Below are positions 7,684-18,000 of a stretch of 64,000 nucleotides of DNA, piece after piece. Below the pieces are notes generated by a model, which saw only the letters and a list, made by a program, of their open reading frames with translations, had not been told where the DNA came from and made no database searches. A program made the position numbers and the translations under genes. The first letter of the stretch is position 1. Every line of letters begins with the position of its first letter. Source of the stretch: Fontisphaera persica (lineage in GTDB: Bacteria > Verrucomicrobiota > Verrucomicrobiia > Limisphaerales > Fontisphaeraceae); the NCBI RefSeq assembly GCF_024832785.1, contig NZ_CP116615.1, positions 2,480,001-2,544,000 on the forward strand. The letters are read 5' to 3'.

Positions 7684-9080
7684 ACACGCGATTGCAGCCA
7701 CAGGGAGAAAACCAAATACAACCCTCCCGCCATCAACCAGGCCGGCACTGCCAGGAAATAAACCTGAATCCCCAGCCACACATTCAGTGCCGCGCACAAA
7801 TACAGCGTCACCACCCACGCCAGCCCGGCCGCCAGGTTGAATTTCAAGCCCCGCCGCTCCGCCAGGTTGGAAGCCAGACCGAATTTTTCCAGCAGATACA
7901 CATCCACCATCACGATTGCTCCCATCGGCGCCAGAATCGTGCCGTACAAACCCACAAAATCCAGCAGCTTCATCACCAGCGCCGGAAAGATTGCCGCGCC
8001 CGTGGCCAGCGCCCCCGCCACCACCGTCAGGGCAAATCGTGAACGCTTTTGAAAGATGCTCTGAAAAGCCAGCCCCGCCCGGTACAGCGTGGGATTGGCC
8101 GTCGTCCACCCCGCAATCAGCACGCACAACACCCCCGCCACTCCCACCGCCTCATACGCCATGGGCCCCGGCGCCACTGTCGTGTTGTTGGGGTCCCGCG
8201 CAATTTGCAGAGCCAGCAGCAGCGACGCCGCAATCCACGCCATGAAATGCCCAATGAACATCCCCACCCCGGAAGCCGCGCCGTACGTCCACTTTTTGGC
8301 GTAACGGAAAATCGCCATGTCCACCAGCCCCAGATGCATCGCCGCGTTGCACGTCCACGCAAAAAACATCACGTGCCAGAACGTGAACTTCGGCTGCCCC
8401 GGAAACGGCTCGCCCCCCTTCCAGATGCGCGTCTTGGCCACCTCCCAAAACTCACCCGGCGAATGCACCCCCAGCGCCGGCAGGGTCACCAGCCCGCACG
8501 CCAGAAAAATCACAATCATCCACGGCACCGCCACCTCCGCCACCCGGGCCATGGCGTCATAGCCGCGGGCGGCCACGTACGTGAACACCGCCCCCACCAA
8601 CACCACCCCCACCACCCACGCCACACTGTTGGGCATCCAATCCTGCAACCCCGGCATCTTCCATTGAAAGGGCACCCCCAGCGCCGTCACCCCCACCGAT
8701 ATCATCGCGCCCGCCAGAATGCAAAACAACACCCCGTTCACCACATTGTACAAGGTGACCAATTGCAGCCCGCAAACCTGCTCCAGCTTGCGGTACAACG
8801 TGACCCGCAGCCGCGTGGCCACCGGCGCGCAAATGAACAGCCAGCTCAGCGTCGCCAGCGCATTGCCCGCCAACAAACCGAAAATCAAATCAAACGCGCT
8901 CACCCCCGCCGCCAAAAACAGCGGACCAATCATGAACTCCGTCCCCGCCACATGCTCCCCCGCGTACATGGCAAGAAAGGAACGCAGACTCTTCCAGTGC
9001 GCAGGCGGCACCGGCACCCGCTCAAACTCATTAACGCCAGCCGCCACACTTTCCGGCGCCTGGCCTGTTTCAGTACTCAT
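7668..9080 (-). CDS. NCS1-family permease (purine/cytosine or allantoin type)
   Basis: A 470-residue integral membrane protein with about 12 hydrophobic segments in the NCS1 (LeuT-fold, cation-coupled nucleobase symporter) pattern. Features include AGEHVAGTEFMIGPLFLAAG in the first helix region, which is broken as in this family, and GLVDMAIFRYAKKW in the middle. It would import a purine, pyrimidine or related compound across the inner membrane; the substrate cannot be predicted. A tiny membrane gene overlaps its 3' end. No catabolic genes for nucleobases are adjacent. Confidence 0.78.
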   Translation of the reverse strand: MSTETGQAPESVAAGVNEFERVPVPPAHWKSLRSFLAMYAGEHVAGTEFMIGPLFLAAGVSAFDLIFGLLAGNALATLSWLFICAPVATRLRVTLYRKLEQVCGLQLVTLYNVVNGVLFCILAGAMISVGVTALGVPFQWKMPGLQDWMPNSVAWVVGVVLVGAVFTYVAARGYDAMARVAEVAVPWMIVIFLACGLVTLPALGVHSPGEFWEVAKTRIWKGGEPFPGQPKFTFWHVMFFAWTCNAAMHLGLVDMAIFRYAKKWTYGAASGVGMFIGHFMAWIAASLLLALQIARDPNNTTVAPGPMAYEAVGVAGVLCVLIAGWTTANPTLYRAGLAFQSIFQKRSRFALTVVAGALATGAAIFPALVMKLLDFVGLYGTILAPMGAIVMVDVYLLEKFGLASNLAERRGLKFNLAAGLAWVVTLYLCAALNVWLGIQVYFLAVPAWLMAGGLYLVFSLWLQSRVCPKA

Positions 9081-9175
9081 AGGGATGTCTGCCGCGCAAT
9101 CAACCAGTTTTGGGCCATGGCGTCAATCCCGCAGCCACGCCCAGCCCCGCCCCACTCTTCGCCCCATCCCCTGCG

Positions 9176-10117
9176 TCAGGGCGGCGCCAAACGCAACCGT
9201 TGCGCCACCGGCTGGCGCTCCCACACCTCCAGCATTCGCATCACCCGCGCCCCATCCCGCCGGCGCCGCAGTTGCCTCGCCGCATCAGCCGGCCACTGCT
9301 CCAAACGATAATACACCGTGTCCACAATCGCCGTGGCCAGCGCCGGCATGCACCGGCAAATCACCGCGTGCGGCCCCCGCGTCCGCCCCTCCAAGTACAC
9401 CATCGGCCCAAACACCACCGGCCCATCCTCCACCACCAGCGGCATGACCAGCGCCGGCGCCTCCGCCACCGCCGGCTCCACTGCGAAACGCCGCCCGGGC
9501 AGCCTTCCCCCAAAATGGCGCAAACTGGCGTGCTCCACCGAACCGGCCACATAAACCTCCTGCCGCCCTTGCGGCGCGGCCAGCATCTCCCAAATCACGG
9601 GAAATCCCTGCCGGTTCAACGTAATGCGCACCCCCTGCGCCGGCAATGCCTCGTCCGCCTCGCCCCCGGCATAAAGCCAGAGATACATCATCTGCGTGTG
9701 AACCACCCCTCCCCACGGCGTGGTACCCGCGCGAAAATAAACCACCGCAGAACTCCCGGCCGCCCCCGGCAGCGGCACACCAAAAGCAGCCCGCTGCCGC
9801 GCCACCTCCCCCGCCCCGGCGCCCGTGCTCTGCAAAATAAACGGCGCCAGCACCGTCTCCAATTTCTGGGTATCCTGAGAAACCGGTTTGAACAAAAGCA
9901 CCGCCCCTGCCGTGTTGGTGGCCCGGTGATAGACGGCTTCCCCATCGAAGGTCGGCCTCGCCGCCTCCAGAACTCCCCCCATGAACCACGCCAGAACAAT
10001 GGCGGCCAGCAGGATGCCCGCCCGACGCACGCCGCCCCGTCCCCGCCGCACGTGCGGTGCCCCTCCGCGCCCCTCAACCCGCGTGCGCGCCGCCCTTGAC
10101 CAAGCTCTCCGGCGCAT
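9176..10117 (-). CDS. Membrane-anchored protein of unknown function
   Basis: A 313-residue protein. The first 30 residues are Arg-rich, followed by one hydrophobic segment (AGILLAAIVLAWFMGGVL), so the rest is probably outside the cytoplasm. The remainder has beta-rich character with segments such as SAVVYFRAGTTPWGG and PLVVEDGPVVFGPMVYLEG. I recognise no family and no catalytic motif. It is 54 bp downstream of rplS on the same strand and could be at the end of that operon, or stand alone. Confidence 0.5.
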   Translation of the reverse strand: MRRRAWSRAARTRVEGRGGAPHVRRGRGGVRRAGILLAAIVLAWFMGGVLEAARPTFDGEAVYHRATNTAGAVLLFKPVSQDTQKLETVLAPFILQSTGAGAGEVARQRAAFGVPLPGAAGSSAVVYFRAGTTPWGGVVHTQMMYLWLYAGGEADEALPAQGVRITLNRQGFPVIWEMLAAPQGRQEVYVAGSVEHASLRHFGGRLPGRRFAVEPAVAEAPALVMPLVVEDGPVVFGPMVYLEGRTRGPHAVICRCMPALATAIVDTVYYRLEQWPADAARQLRRRRDGARVMRMLEVWERQPVAQRLRLAPP

Positions 10118-10171
10118 GGCGAAAAAAAACGGGCGAGAGGCCGCCCCCTCGCCCGTGGCATAAAAACAGCC

Positions 10172-10582
10172 TCAGGCCTTGGTGTCCGCCGCCGGTGCCT
10201 CGGCGGGCGTGCCCGGCACCACAATGGCGCGCTCCTTGCGCTCGCGCACCAGCATGGCCCCCTTCCCAATGCGCTTGCGCAAGTAGGTCAACTTGGCCCG
10301 GCGCACCACCCCGCGGCGCTCAATTTCAATCTTCTCAATGCGCGGTGAATGCAGCGGAAACACGCGCTCCACCCCTTCCCCGTAGCTGATGCGGCGCACG
10401 GTGAAGGTCTCGTTCAAACCCCGCCCGCGCCGGCCAATCACCACCCCGGTGAAGACCTGGATGCGTTCCTTGTCCCCTTCCACCACGCGCGTATGCACAC
10501 GGATGGTGTCGCCCACCCGGAAATCCGGGCGGTCCTTCTTCAGTTGTTCCGACTCAATGCGATCCAATATTGCCTGATTCAT
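10172..10582 (-). CDS. rplS: Ribosomal protein L19
   Basis: A 136-residue bL19 with the family core: [20 protein letters not shown], then FTGVVI-x-R-R-G-R-G, [20 protein letters not shown] and R-R-A-K-L-T-Y-L-R. It sits at the 30S/50S interface. The C-terminal 20 residues (Ala/Pro-rich) extend the usual 115-residue protein. The ATG lies three bases after the trmD stop, so it is in the rpsP-khpA-trmD-rplS operon. Confidence 0.97.
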   Translation of the reverse strand: MNQAILDRIESEQLKKDRPDFRVGDTIRVHTRVVEGDKERIQVFTGVVIGRRGRGLNETFTVRRISYGEGVERVFPLHSPRIEKIEIERRGVVRRAKLTYLRKRIGKGAMLVRERKERAIVVPGTPAEAPAADTKA

Positions 10583-10585
10583 AAA

Positions 10586-11323
10586 TCATTCTTTTTCTTG
10601 GGGCGGCGGCCCTTTCGACCGCCGCTTCCTTTCTTCTGCCGCCGGCAGCGCCTGCCCCGCCAGCAAATCGGGCCGCCGCCGCCGGGTCCGCTCCAGCGCC
10701 TGGGCGGCCCGCCAGCGCGCAATCTCCGCGTGATTGCCCGACAACAACACCTCGGGCACCTTCCAGCCCCGGAATTCCGCCGGCCGCGTGTAGTGCGGGC
10801 ACTCCAGCAAACCGTGGCTGAAGGATTCTTCCACCGCGCTTTGGTCATCCCCCAGCGCCCCCGGCAACAAGCGGGTCACCGCATCAATCACCACCATGGC
10901 GGGCAGCGCCCCATTGGTCAGCACATAATCCCCAATGGACAGCTCATCATCCGCCAGGTGCTCGTGCACCCGCTCGTCAAATCCCTCGTAACTGCCGCAG
11001 ACCAGCAACAAGTGTTTCTCCTGCGCCAGCTCCCGGGCAATCGCCTGATTAAACAGCCGCCCCGCCGGCGTCATCAAAATGACCTTCGTCTCCGGCGTGC
11101 CCAGCGCTTCCACCGCTTCAAAGATCGGTTCGGGCTTCATCAACATCCCCGGCCCGCCCCCAAACGGACGATCATCCACGGTTTGATGGCGGTCGTGGGT
11201 GTAGTCCCGCAAATTAATAATCCGCAGCTCCAGCAATCCCTTGTCCCGAGCCCGCCGGATGATGCTCTCATCCAGCGGCCCGGCAAACATCCCCGGGAAC
11301 AGGGTGAGCACATCAATCTTCAT
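10586..11323 (-). CDS. trmD: tRNA (guanine-37-N1)-methyltransferase
   Basis: A 245-residue SPOUT methyltransferase that methylates G37 of tRNAs with G36 using SAM. It begins [13 protein letters not shown] as in the family, with [17 protein letters not shown] near the active site and the trefoil-knot SAM-binding part ([30 protein letters not shown]). The lysine/arginine-rich tail is poorly conserved. It lies between khpA and rplS. Confidence 0.97.
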   Translation of the reverse strand: MKIDVLTLFPGMFAGPLDESIIRRARDKGLLELRIINLRDYTHDRHQTVDDRPFGGGPGMLMKPEPIFEAVEALGTPETKVILMTPAGRLFNQAIARELAQEKHLLLVCGSYEGFDERVHEHLADDELSIGDYVLTNGALPAMVVIDAVTRLLPGALGDDQSAVEESFSHGLLECPHYTRPAEFRGWKVPEVLLSGNHAEIARWRAAQALERTRRRRPDLLAGQALPAAEERKRRSKGPPPQEKE

Positions 11324-11355
11324 GGCCGCTGACGGCGGCCCGGGCCGCCTTGCCG

Positions 11356-11625
11356 TTACTCCCCGGCCGCAGGCGCGCCGGGCGCGGCGGCCTCTTCCTC
11401 CACGATCTCCAGCGCGCAGCGCAAGCCCTTCCGCGCCGCGCCCGCCTGCAACAACACCCGGATGGCGTTGATCATCGCCCCCTGCTTCCCAATCACCTTG
11501 CCCACATCGTCCGGATGCAGGCGCAACTCATAGACCGTGAGTCCGCCGCGTTCCGCCGGCGTAATGGTCACCTGCTCCGGGTGGTCCACCACGCCCTTGA
11601 CCACGTATTCCAAAAAAGCTTGCAT
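11356..11625 (-). CDS. khpA: KH-domain RNA-binding protein KhpA
   Basis: An 89-residue single KH-domain protein (YlqC family). The GxxG RNA-binding loop is G-K-Q-G at residues 46-49 in [19 protein letters not shown]. It begins [19 protein letters not shown] as in the family. KhpA usually pairs with KhpB and binds many small RNAs. Position after rpsP is conserved in Gram-positive bacteria; here it occupies the place where rimM is usual. Confidence 0.92.
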   Translation of the reverse strand: MQAFLEYVVKGVVDHPEQVTITPAERGGLTVYELRLHPDDVGKVIGKQGAMINAIRVLLQAGAARKGLRCALEIVEEEAAAPGAPAAGE

Positions 11626-11644
11626 CGTGGCCCTCCCGGCCGGC

Positions 11645-11896
11645 TCAACCCGCCGCCGCCCGCTCCGCTTGCCGCAGGAAGGATTTCACCGTGTCCGTGG
11701 GCTGCGCCCCCACGCTCAACCAGTACTTGGCGCGCTCCAGATTCAGCGTCACCTTCTGGTCCTTGCGCCCGGGATGATACGTCCCCAGTTCCTCAATGAA
11801 CCGGCCATCCCGCGGGCTGCGGCTGTCGGCCACCACCACCCGGTACACGGGGCTGTTCTTGGCTCCGATGCGTTTCAGTCGTATGCGTACTGCCAT
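11645..11896 (-). CDS. rpsP: Ribosomal protein S16
   Basis: An 83-residue bS16: [20 protein letters not shown] start, then [18 protein letters not shown]-x-Y and W-L[10 protein letters not shown]. The frame continues upstream to 12142 without conservation, so the ATG at 11896 is the start. First gene of the rpsP-khpA-trmD-rplS operon; the 222-bp gap to the divergent gene at 12119 must hold its promoter. Confidence 0.96.
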   Translation of the reverse strand: MAVRIRLKRIGAKNSPVYRVVVADSRSPRDGRFIEELGTYHPGRKDQKVTLNLERAKYWLSVGAQPTDTVKSFLRQAERAAAG

Positions 11897-12043
11897 AGCT
11901 ATGTTGATTCCCAAAAATCCACTCGACGGCACATGCCATGCGCCCTCCCGGCTTGCCCGCCGGACGGCGCCTGTCCGTCCAAAGAGCGCAAAGCCTAGAC
12001 CTCGCCGCGCCCGTTGGCAAGTCCTGATTTTTGTTTTTTGCGT

Positions 12044-12073
12044 TTGACCTCCCGCCCGTCCCGCGGGTAGGCT
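12044..12073 (+). promoter_or_regulatory. Possible sigma-70-type promoter for the PpiD-like gene
   Basis: TTGACC (12044-12049) is followed after 18 bp by TAGGCT (12068-12073), with the start codon about 45 bp further on. The -10 match is moderate, so this is tentative. Confidence 0.4.
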
Positions 12074-12118
12074 GCGCGCTCTGTTGGCGCTGTTAATGCC
12101 ACAGTTTTTGATAACCTT

Positions 12119-13831
12119 ATGTTTGGGACCATTCGCAAGCACTCAACCTGGATGTGGGCCATCATCATCGTGGTGGTGGTCATCAGCTTCGTCATCTACT
12201 TCTCCCCCGACGCCCGCTACCACGTGCTCGGCCGCCGCGGAAAATCCGGGTTCCATGTCAACAACCGCCCCATCTCCGGCCCCGAATACGAAGACGCCCT
12301 CAACGAGGCCAAACTCCAGTTCTTCTTCCGCTACGGCACCTTCCCGGACCGCACCGACGAAATGGCCCGCCAGAATTTCCATCCCGAGGAAGCCGCCAAC
12401 AGCCGCCTCCTCCTGGCCGAGCTGCTGCGCCAGATGAACATCCAGGTCGGCATCGAGGCCACCCTGCGCCTGCGCGATGAGCTCCTGACCCTCGCCACCG
12501 GCGGCCAAACCCGCGACATGGCCGCCGCCTTGAACGCCTTTGAAGAACAAGTGCTCCGCAAAAACCAGCTCAGCCTGCTCGACTTCGAGCGCTTCCTGCG
12601 CCACGAAGCCGGCCTCCAACACCTCGTCGAACTCTGCGGCATCGCCGGCCGCCTCACCACCCCCCAGGAGGCCGAAGCCATTTTCCGCCGCGAACACGAA
12701 GAACTCGACGCCGCCCTGGTCTATTTCAACGCCTCCAACTACCTCGCCTCCATCACCAATTTCCCCCCTGAGGCCATCAGCCAGTTGTACAGCAACCGCC
12801 TCGCCGAGTATGCCATCCCTGAACGTGTCCAACTGGTTTATGTGCATTTCCCCCTCACCAATTTCTGGTCCCAGGCCATCACCAACCTCACCCGCCAGAC
12901 CAACATGACCGCCCTGGTCGCTTCCATCTACTCCCGCCAACCCACCAATTTCTGGAAAGACAAGGACGGCAACCCCCTCAATGAAGCCGACGCCAAGGCC
13001 CGCATCGAAAAAGACCTCATCGAAGACCAGGCCCGCCGCCTGGCCATGCGCGCCGTCAACGAATTCACCCACGGCTTCAACCTGGAAAAAACCAACACCC
13101 TCCAGGATTTCATCGCCCTCGCCGCCCGCAGCAACCTCACCGTCCACACCGCCAAACCCTTTGACCTCCTTGAAGGCCCCTCCGACTTGAAACTGCCCGA
13201 GCGCGCCATCCCCGTCCTCTACCGCCTCCAACCCGAAGACCCCGTCCTCATCAATCCCATCCCTGCCGAAGACGGCGCCTATCTCTTCGCCTTGAAACAA
13301 CGATTGCCCCGCGAAATCCCCACCCTCGACGCCGTCCGCAATAAGGTCATCGAAGATTACAAACACGAGCAAGCCAAAGCCATGGCCAAATTACGCGCCG
13401 ATATCTTCTACAACACCCTTACCAATGGCCTGGCCCAAGGCCAAAACTTCACCCAAATCTGCCTGGACAACGGCCTCCTGCCCATTGTCCTGCCCCCCTT
13501 CTCCCGCGTTTCCGGCGAGGTCACCAATCTGCCCCCCGCCGTCACCCTGAATGAAGTGCGCAATCTTCTGGCCGACCTCGCCCCCGGCAACGTCACCGCC
13601 ATCCGCGAATCCCAGCACGGCTATTGGCTGGCCTTCCTGCGCCAGCGCCTGCCCGTGGACGAAAACAAACTCAAAAAAGAATTGCCCGTCTTCCTGGCCA
13701 ATTTGCGCGAACGCCGCCAAAATGAAGCCGCCAACGAATTCATCAGCCGCCAATACCGCAACATCCCGGCGCGCCTGATGGAATCCAGCCGGACCGATGC
13801 CACCGCCAAAGGCCCCCGCCCCAAATCCTGA
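12119..13831 (+). CDS. Membrane-anchored SurA/PpiD-like periplasmic folding factor
   Basis: A 570-residue protein with one N-terminal membrane anchor ([18 protein letters not shown]) and a large periplasmic part. As in PpiD/SurA, the anchor is followed by a helical chaperone domain ([16 protein letters not shown]-x-x-F-x-R-x-E-A-G-L) and a C-terminal segment resembling the region after a parvulin domain ([20 protein letters not shown], then R-N-K-V-I-E-D-Y). I do not see a complete parvulin active site, so it may act as a chaperone rather than an isomerase. A hairpin terminator follows it. Confidence 0.72.
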   Translation: MFGTIRKHSTWMWAIIIVVVVISFVIYFSPDARYHVLGRRGKSGFHVNNRPISGPEYEDALNEAKLQFFFRYGTFPDRTDEMARQNFHPEEAANSRLLLAELLRQMNIQVGIEATLRLRDELLTLATGGQTRDMAAALNAFEEQVLRKNQLSLLDFERFLRHEAGLQHLVELCGIAGRLTTPQEAEAIFRREHEELDAALVYFNASNYLASITNFPPEAISQLYSNRLAEYAIPERVQLVYVHFPLTNFWSQAITNLTRQTNMTALVASIYSRQPTNFWKDKDGNPLNEADAKARIEKDLIEDQARRLAMRAVNEFTHGFNLEKTNTLQDFIALAARSNLTVHTAKPFDLLEGPSDLKLPERAIPVLYRLQPEDPVLINPIPAEDGAYLFALKQRLPREIPTLDAVRNKVIEDYKHEQAKAMAKLRADIFYNTLTNGLAQGQNFTQICLDNGLLPIVLPPFSRVSGEVTNLPPAVTLNEVRNLLADLAPGNVTAIRESQHGYWLAFLRQRLPVDENKLKKELPVFLANLRERRQNEAANEFISRQYRNIPARLMESSRTDATAKGPRPKS

Positions 13832-13889
13832 GCCGGTTGCCTGGAGGCCCGAAAGCAGTTTTTTTTCTAACCCATTTAAGACCGCCTTA

Positions 13890-13921
13890 ATGGCCGGGTG
13901 AAAGCATCGCCCGGCCATTTT
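13890..13921 (+). terminator. Rho-independent terminator after the PpiD-like gene
   Basis: A 9-bp perfect stem ATGGCCGGG/CCCGGCCAT with an 11-base loop is followed by TTT, 58 bp after the stop codon. The rest of the 243-bp gap to the next gene is AT-richer and holds nothing else I can support. Confidence 0.7.
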
Positions 13922-14074
13922 CTTTGTAAGCCATTTCCCTACAAGGCCTTAAGCATTTCACTCTCCATCAATCAACCGGCTTGCAAAGCCATGAAAATAG
14001 GCCTAAATTTTTCTTGCCGAAATCCGATAAAAGATATAGAAACGTAATAACTACTTAGCCGAACCGCGACTTTG

Positions 14075-14932
14075 ATGAGCGCAAAAATGCATTTGCCCGC
14101 TTTGGTCTTGTGGCGCCAAAGCCGGGGAAATGGTTGTGGTGCAACCTCCGGGGGAGGAGGGCACGCCGCGTTCACGCTCATCGAATTGCTGGTGGTGATT
14201 GCCATCATCGCCATCCTCGCCGCCCTCCTGCTCCCCGTCATCAATCGCTCCGTCGAACAAAGCCGCAGCCTCGCCTGCCTCAATAATCTCAAACAATTGC
14301 AAATGTGCTGGCTGATGTACGTGGACGACAATGAAGGCTGGCTGCCCCCCAACAATTACGTGTACGACGTCAACCGCAAAGACTCCATCATGCGCGGCGT
14401 CTCCTGGTGTCCCGGCAACACCCGCCTCGATGCCGATACCCGCAACATCGAGCAGGGCGTCCTCTTCCAATACAACCGCAACACCAGCATCTACCGCTGC
14501 CCTTCCGACCTATCCACCATCGAAGATGAAAATGGCAACCCCTTGAACCAGCCTCGCACCCGCAGTTACAACATGAGCAGCGCCGTCAACTGCGACGTCG
14601 CCGCCGGTCTCATCCCCTCCTACAAAAAATACAGCGAAATCACCCGCCCCACGCCCGACCGCTTTTTTGTCTTCATTGACACCCATGAGGATTCCATCCT
14701 CGATGCCCACTTTGGCCTTTGCCAGCCCAATTCCTATTTTGGCAATGTCTGGTTTGACCTCCCGGCCAACCGCCACAATCAGGGCGCCAATCTCAGCTTT
14801 GCCGACGGCCACGTGGACCATTGGAAATGGGCCTGGCCCAAAACCTACCAGCGCACCCCGCAATCGGTGGCCAACGCCCAGGACCTGAAAGACATGCGCC
14901 GTCTCCAATCGGCCATGAAGCCGATGAACTAA
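14075..14932 (+). CDS. Type II secretion pseudopilin-like protein
   Basis: A 285-residue protein with a long leader ending in the prepilin peptidase site: [22 protein letters not shown], with the conserved Glu five residues after the cleavage Phe. Downstream are L-N-N-L-K-Q-L-Q and a C-terminal [13 protein letters not shown] motif, a hallmark of the pseudopilin-like families greatly expanded in Verrucomicrobia and Planctomycetes. Exported and N-methylated after cleavage by family knowledge; its substrate or partner is unknown. Start: TTG at 14072 is followed directly by ATG at 14075, and I use the ATG. No other secretion gene is adjacent. Confidence 0.85.
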   Translation: MSAKMHLPALVLWRQSRGNGCGATSGGGGHAAFTLIELLVVIAIIAILAALLLPVINRSVEQSRSLACLNNLKQLQMCWLMYVDDNEGWLPPNNYVYDVNRKDSIMRGVSWCPGNTRLDADTRNIEQGVLFQYNRNTSIYRCPSDLSTIEDENGNPLNQPRTRSYNMSSAVNCDVAAGLIPSYKKYSEITRPTPDRFFVFIDTHEDSILDAHFGLCQPNSYFGNVWFDLPANRHNQGANLSFADGHVDHWKWAWPKTYQRTPQSVANAQDLKDMRRLQSAMKPMN

Positions 14933-15033
14933 CCCGGCTTCCCTCCTCCCCACCGCTCCCGCAGCCGCTCAAAAATCCATTGGCACGCTCCCGCTTTTTC
15001 CCTATCTTCAGCCCCCTGATTTGGGACTTGTGT

Positions 15034-18000
15034 ATGACAAGCCGTGACATTCGCCAGTCGTTCCTCGACTTTTTCCGGTCGAAGCAGCACACCATCGTGC
15101 CTTCGTCCAGCCTCCTGCCGGACTCGCCCAACCTCCTCTTCACCAACGCCGGCATGAATCAATTTGTCCCCATCTTCCTGGGACAAATCCCCTGCCCCTA
15201 CCAACCCGGCCGCGCCGCCGATACTCAGAAATGCATCCGCGCCGGCGGCAAGCACAACGACCTTGAAGACGTGGGGCTGGATACCTACCACCACACCTTC
15301 TTTGAAATGCTCGGCAACTGGAGTTTCGGCGATTACTTCAAAAAAGAAGCCATCGAATGGGCTTGGGAACTCGTCGTCGGCCTCTGGAAATTTCCCCCCC
15401 AACGCCTCTACGCCACCGTTTATAAACCCGGCCCCGGGGAACCGGCCGAGTTTGACCAGGAAGCCTATGACCTCTGGGCCGCCATTTTCTCCCAGGCCGG
15501 CCTCGACCCCCACGTCCATATCCATTACGGCGGCAAAAAAGACAATTTCTGGATGATGGGCGAAACCGGCCCCTGCGGCCCCTGCTCCGAGCTGCACGTG
15601 GACCTCACCCCCGCCGGCGACACCCGCGGCGCCCTCGTGAACAAAGGCAGCGCCCAATGCATTGAAATCTGGAACCTCGTGTTCATGCAATTCAATGCCA
15701 ACCCCGACGGCTCCTTCTCCCCGCTCCCCGCCAAAAGCGTGGATACCGGCATGGGATTCGAGCGCGTGACCGGCATCATTCAGAATACCCGGGGTTTTAC
15801 GGACTTCAGCCGCATCATCTCCAATTACGAAACCGACATCTTCCGCCCGCTCTTTGACCGGCTCGAGGCGCTCAGCGGCAAAAAATATGGCGCCACCCTC
15901 CCCCGCCCCGATGCCGCCGGCAACCTCGTGCCCGCCACCGAACAGGAACGCGTGGACGTCGCCTTCCGCGTCATCGCCGACCACATCCGCACGCTGAGCT
16001 TTGCCATCGCCGATGGCATCCTCCCCGGCAACACGGACCGCCATTACGTCCTCCGCCGCATCCTCCGCCGCGCCGTGCGCTACGGGCGCTCCCTGGGCTT
16101 TCACGAGCCGTTCTTTTTCAAACTCGTGCCGGTCCTGGCCGAAACCATGGGCGATGTTTTCCCCGAAATCCGCGCCCGCCAGGCCCACGTGGAAGAAGTC
16201 ATCCGCCAGGAGGAGGAAGCCTTCAATCGCACCCTCGACCGCGGCATCGAACTCTTCAACCAATACGTGGAATCCGTCTCGGGGACCGCACGCGTCTCGC
16301 GTGCCGGTTCCGGCGTCCCGCCGGAACCCTCTCCCAAAAACATTCATTATTCCAAACGCAACCTTCCTCATTTTGAGCGGCCGTGGAGCAAATACATGGT
16401 CACGTTTTCAACGTATAACCACCGGGTACTGACTCCGGAGGAACGCGATAGGGTGTTGGACAGCTTGATCTTTGGGCATCGGGAAAAAAGGTACTTTCTC
16501 TATGCCGCTTGCGTCATGCCCGACCATGTCCACCTCCTCATTGAACCACAAATCAAACAAGAAGATGCCTCCGGGACTCCCGTCTTTTGGTCGTTAACGG
16601 AAATTTTGCATGGCATTAAATCATTTACCGCACACCAAATCAACCGCCTGCGCGGCGCTGACGGTCCGGTTTGGGAAAAGGAATCCTTTGACCGTTTGAT
16701 TCGTGGACAAGCCGATTTGGAGGAAAAATTTCATTACATTTGTCAAAACCCATGGAGAGCAAAGATTGTTTCTGAGTCAGAAGGTTACCCGTGGGTTTGG
16801 ACGAAACAAAATGAAAGGGATACACCTCGGCGAGACGCCGAGGTAAGCACGCGAGACGCGTGCGCTCCCCGAGACCCAACCGAGGCTCACCAGCCGCTGG
16901 TCATTTCGGGTGACTTCGCTTTCAAACTTTATGACACCTACGGTTTCCCGCTCGATTTGACCGAGCTCATGGCCCGCGAACGCGGCCTGAAAGTGGACGT
17001 GGCCGAATTCAACCGTCTGATGGAGGAACAACGTGAGCGCGCCCGCAAAGCCCAAAAACGCGAAATCATCGAGCTTTCCCAAATCGAAACCGACACCCCC
17101 ACCCGCTTTGTGGGTTTCGACACCCTTCAAACTCCCGCCCGCGTCCTCGAAGTCGTCCAAATCAAAGACAAAACCGCCGTCATCCTCGATGCCACCGCCT
17201 GCTACGCCGAAATGGGCGGCCAGGTCGGCGACACCGGCGAGCTGCGCGCCGGCGAGATTTGCTGGCGCATTGAGGACACCCAAAAATCAGGCGCCACCTG
17301 GCTGCATTATCTGTCCCTGTCCGACAATCCTCCCTCGCGCCTGCCCCAACCCGGCGAGCCTGTCCTGCTGCAAGTCGAGGCCCCCCGCCGCGCCAGCATT
17401 CAGCGCCATCACACCGTTACGCACCTGCTGCACTGGGCCATCCATGAAGTCGTCAGCCCCGAAGCCTCCCAAAAGGGCTCCTTTGTCGGCCCCGACAAAT
17501 TGACCTTCGACTTCAACTGCCCGCCCCTCACGCCCCAACAAGTGGCTGACGTCGAAAAACTGGTCAACGAGCGCATCCTCGAAAACGCCGGCGTAAGCTG
17601 GACCGAGGTCCCCTACGCGGAGGTCAAAGGCCGCAAAGACGTCATGCAATTCTTTGGCGACAAATACGGCGACACCGTGCGCGTCGTGCAAATCGGCGGC
17701 CACCCCGGCCGTCTGGACGGTTATTCCATGGAACTCTGCGGCGGCACGCACACCCGCGCCACCGGCGAAATCGGCCTTTTCCGCATCGTCGCCGAGACCG
17801 CCATCGCCGCCGGCGTGCGCCGCATCGAAGCCGTGGCCGGCCTGGAGTCCTACCGCCGCGCCTGGGACGAAGCGCGCCGCCTCCGGGCGCTGGCCGACAA
17901 ACTGAACACGCCCGTCGGCGAGCTGGAAAAACGCATTGAAAACCTGCTCCAGCAACAAAAGGAGCTGGAAAAACAATGGCGCGCCCTCCAGCAAAAACAG

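Larger units (their letters stand above)
16276..16875 (+). mobile_element. REP-flanked RAYT (HUH/Y1 transposase) element inserted in alaS
   Basis: A 600-bp unit bounded by 29-bp imperfect inverted repeats (16276-16304 and 16847-16875, 28 of 29 positions matching). Each end carries an outer palindrome and an inner hairpin, like the paired REPs that flank RAYT genes. The interior encodes a complete RAYT catalytic domain. The unit begins and ends on codon boundaries of alaS and adds 200 sense codons. As expected for HUH transposases, I see no target-site duplication. The exact ends are inferred from where the inverted similarity stops. No second copy occurs in this window. Confidence 0.88.

Noticed and set aside
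7684-8127. The minus-strand frame continuing upstream of the 63-residue gene, hinting at a frameshifted permease.
   Set aside because: The permease frame 7668-9080 is complete, so only the last part of this frame is credible as a separate gene.
12143-13372. A 409-codon minus-strand frame rich in Gly and Val.
   Set aside because: Mirror of the Ala/Pro/Leu-rich codons of the PpiD-like gene; no protein features.
16276-16875. The in-frame insertion in alaS could be an intein.
   Set aside because: There is no nucleophilic Cys/Ser at the left junction with block A/B character and no His-Asn at the right junction; the inserted sequence is a RAYT with REP hairpins instead.
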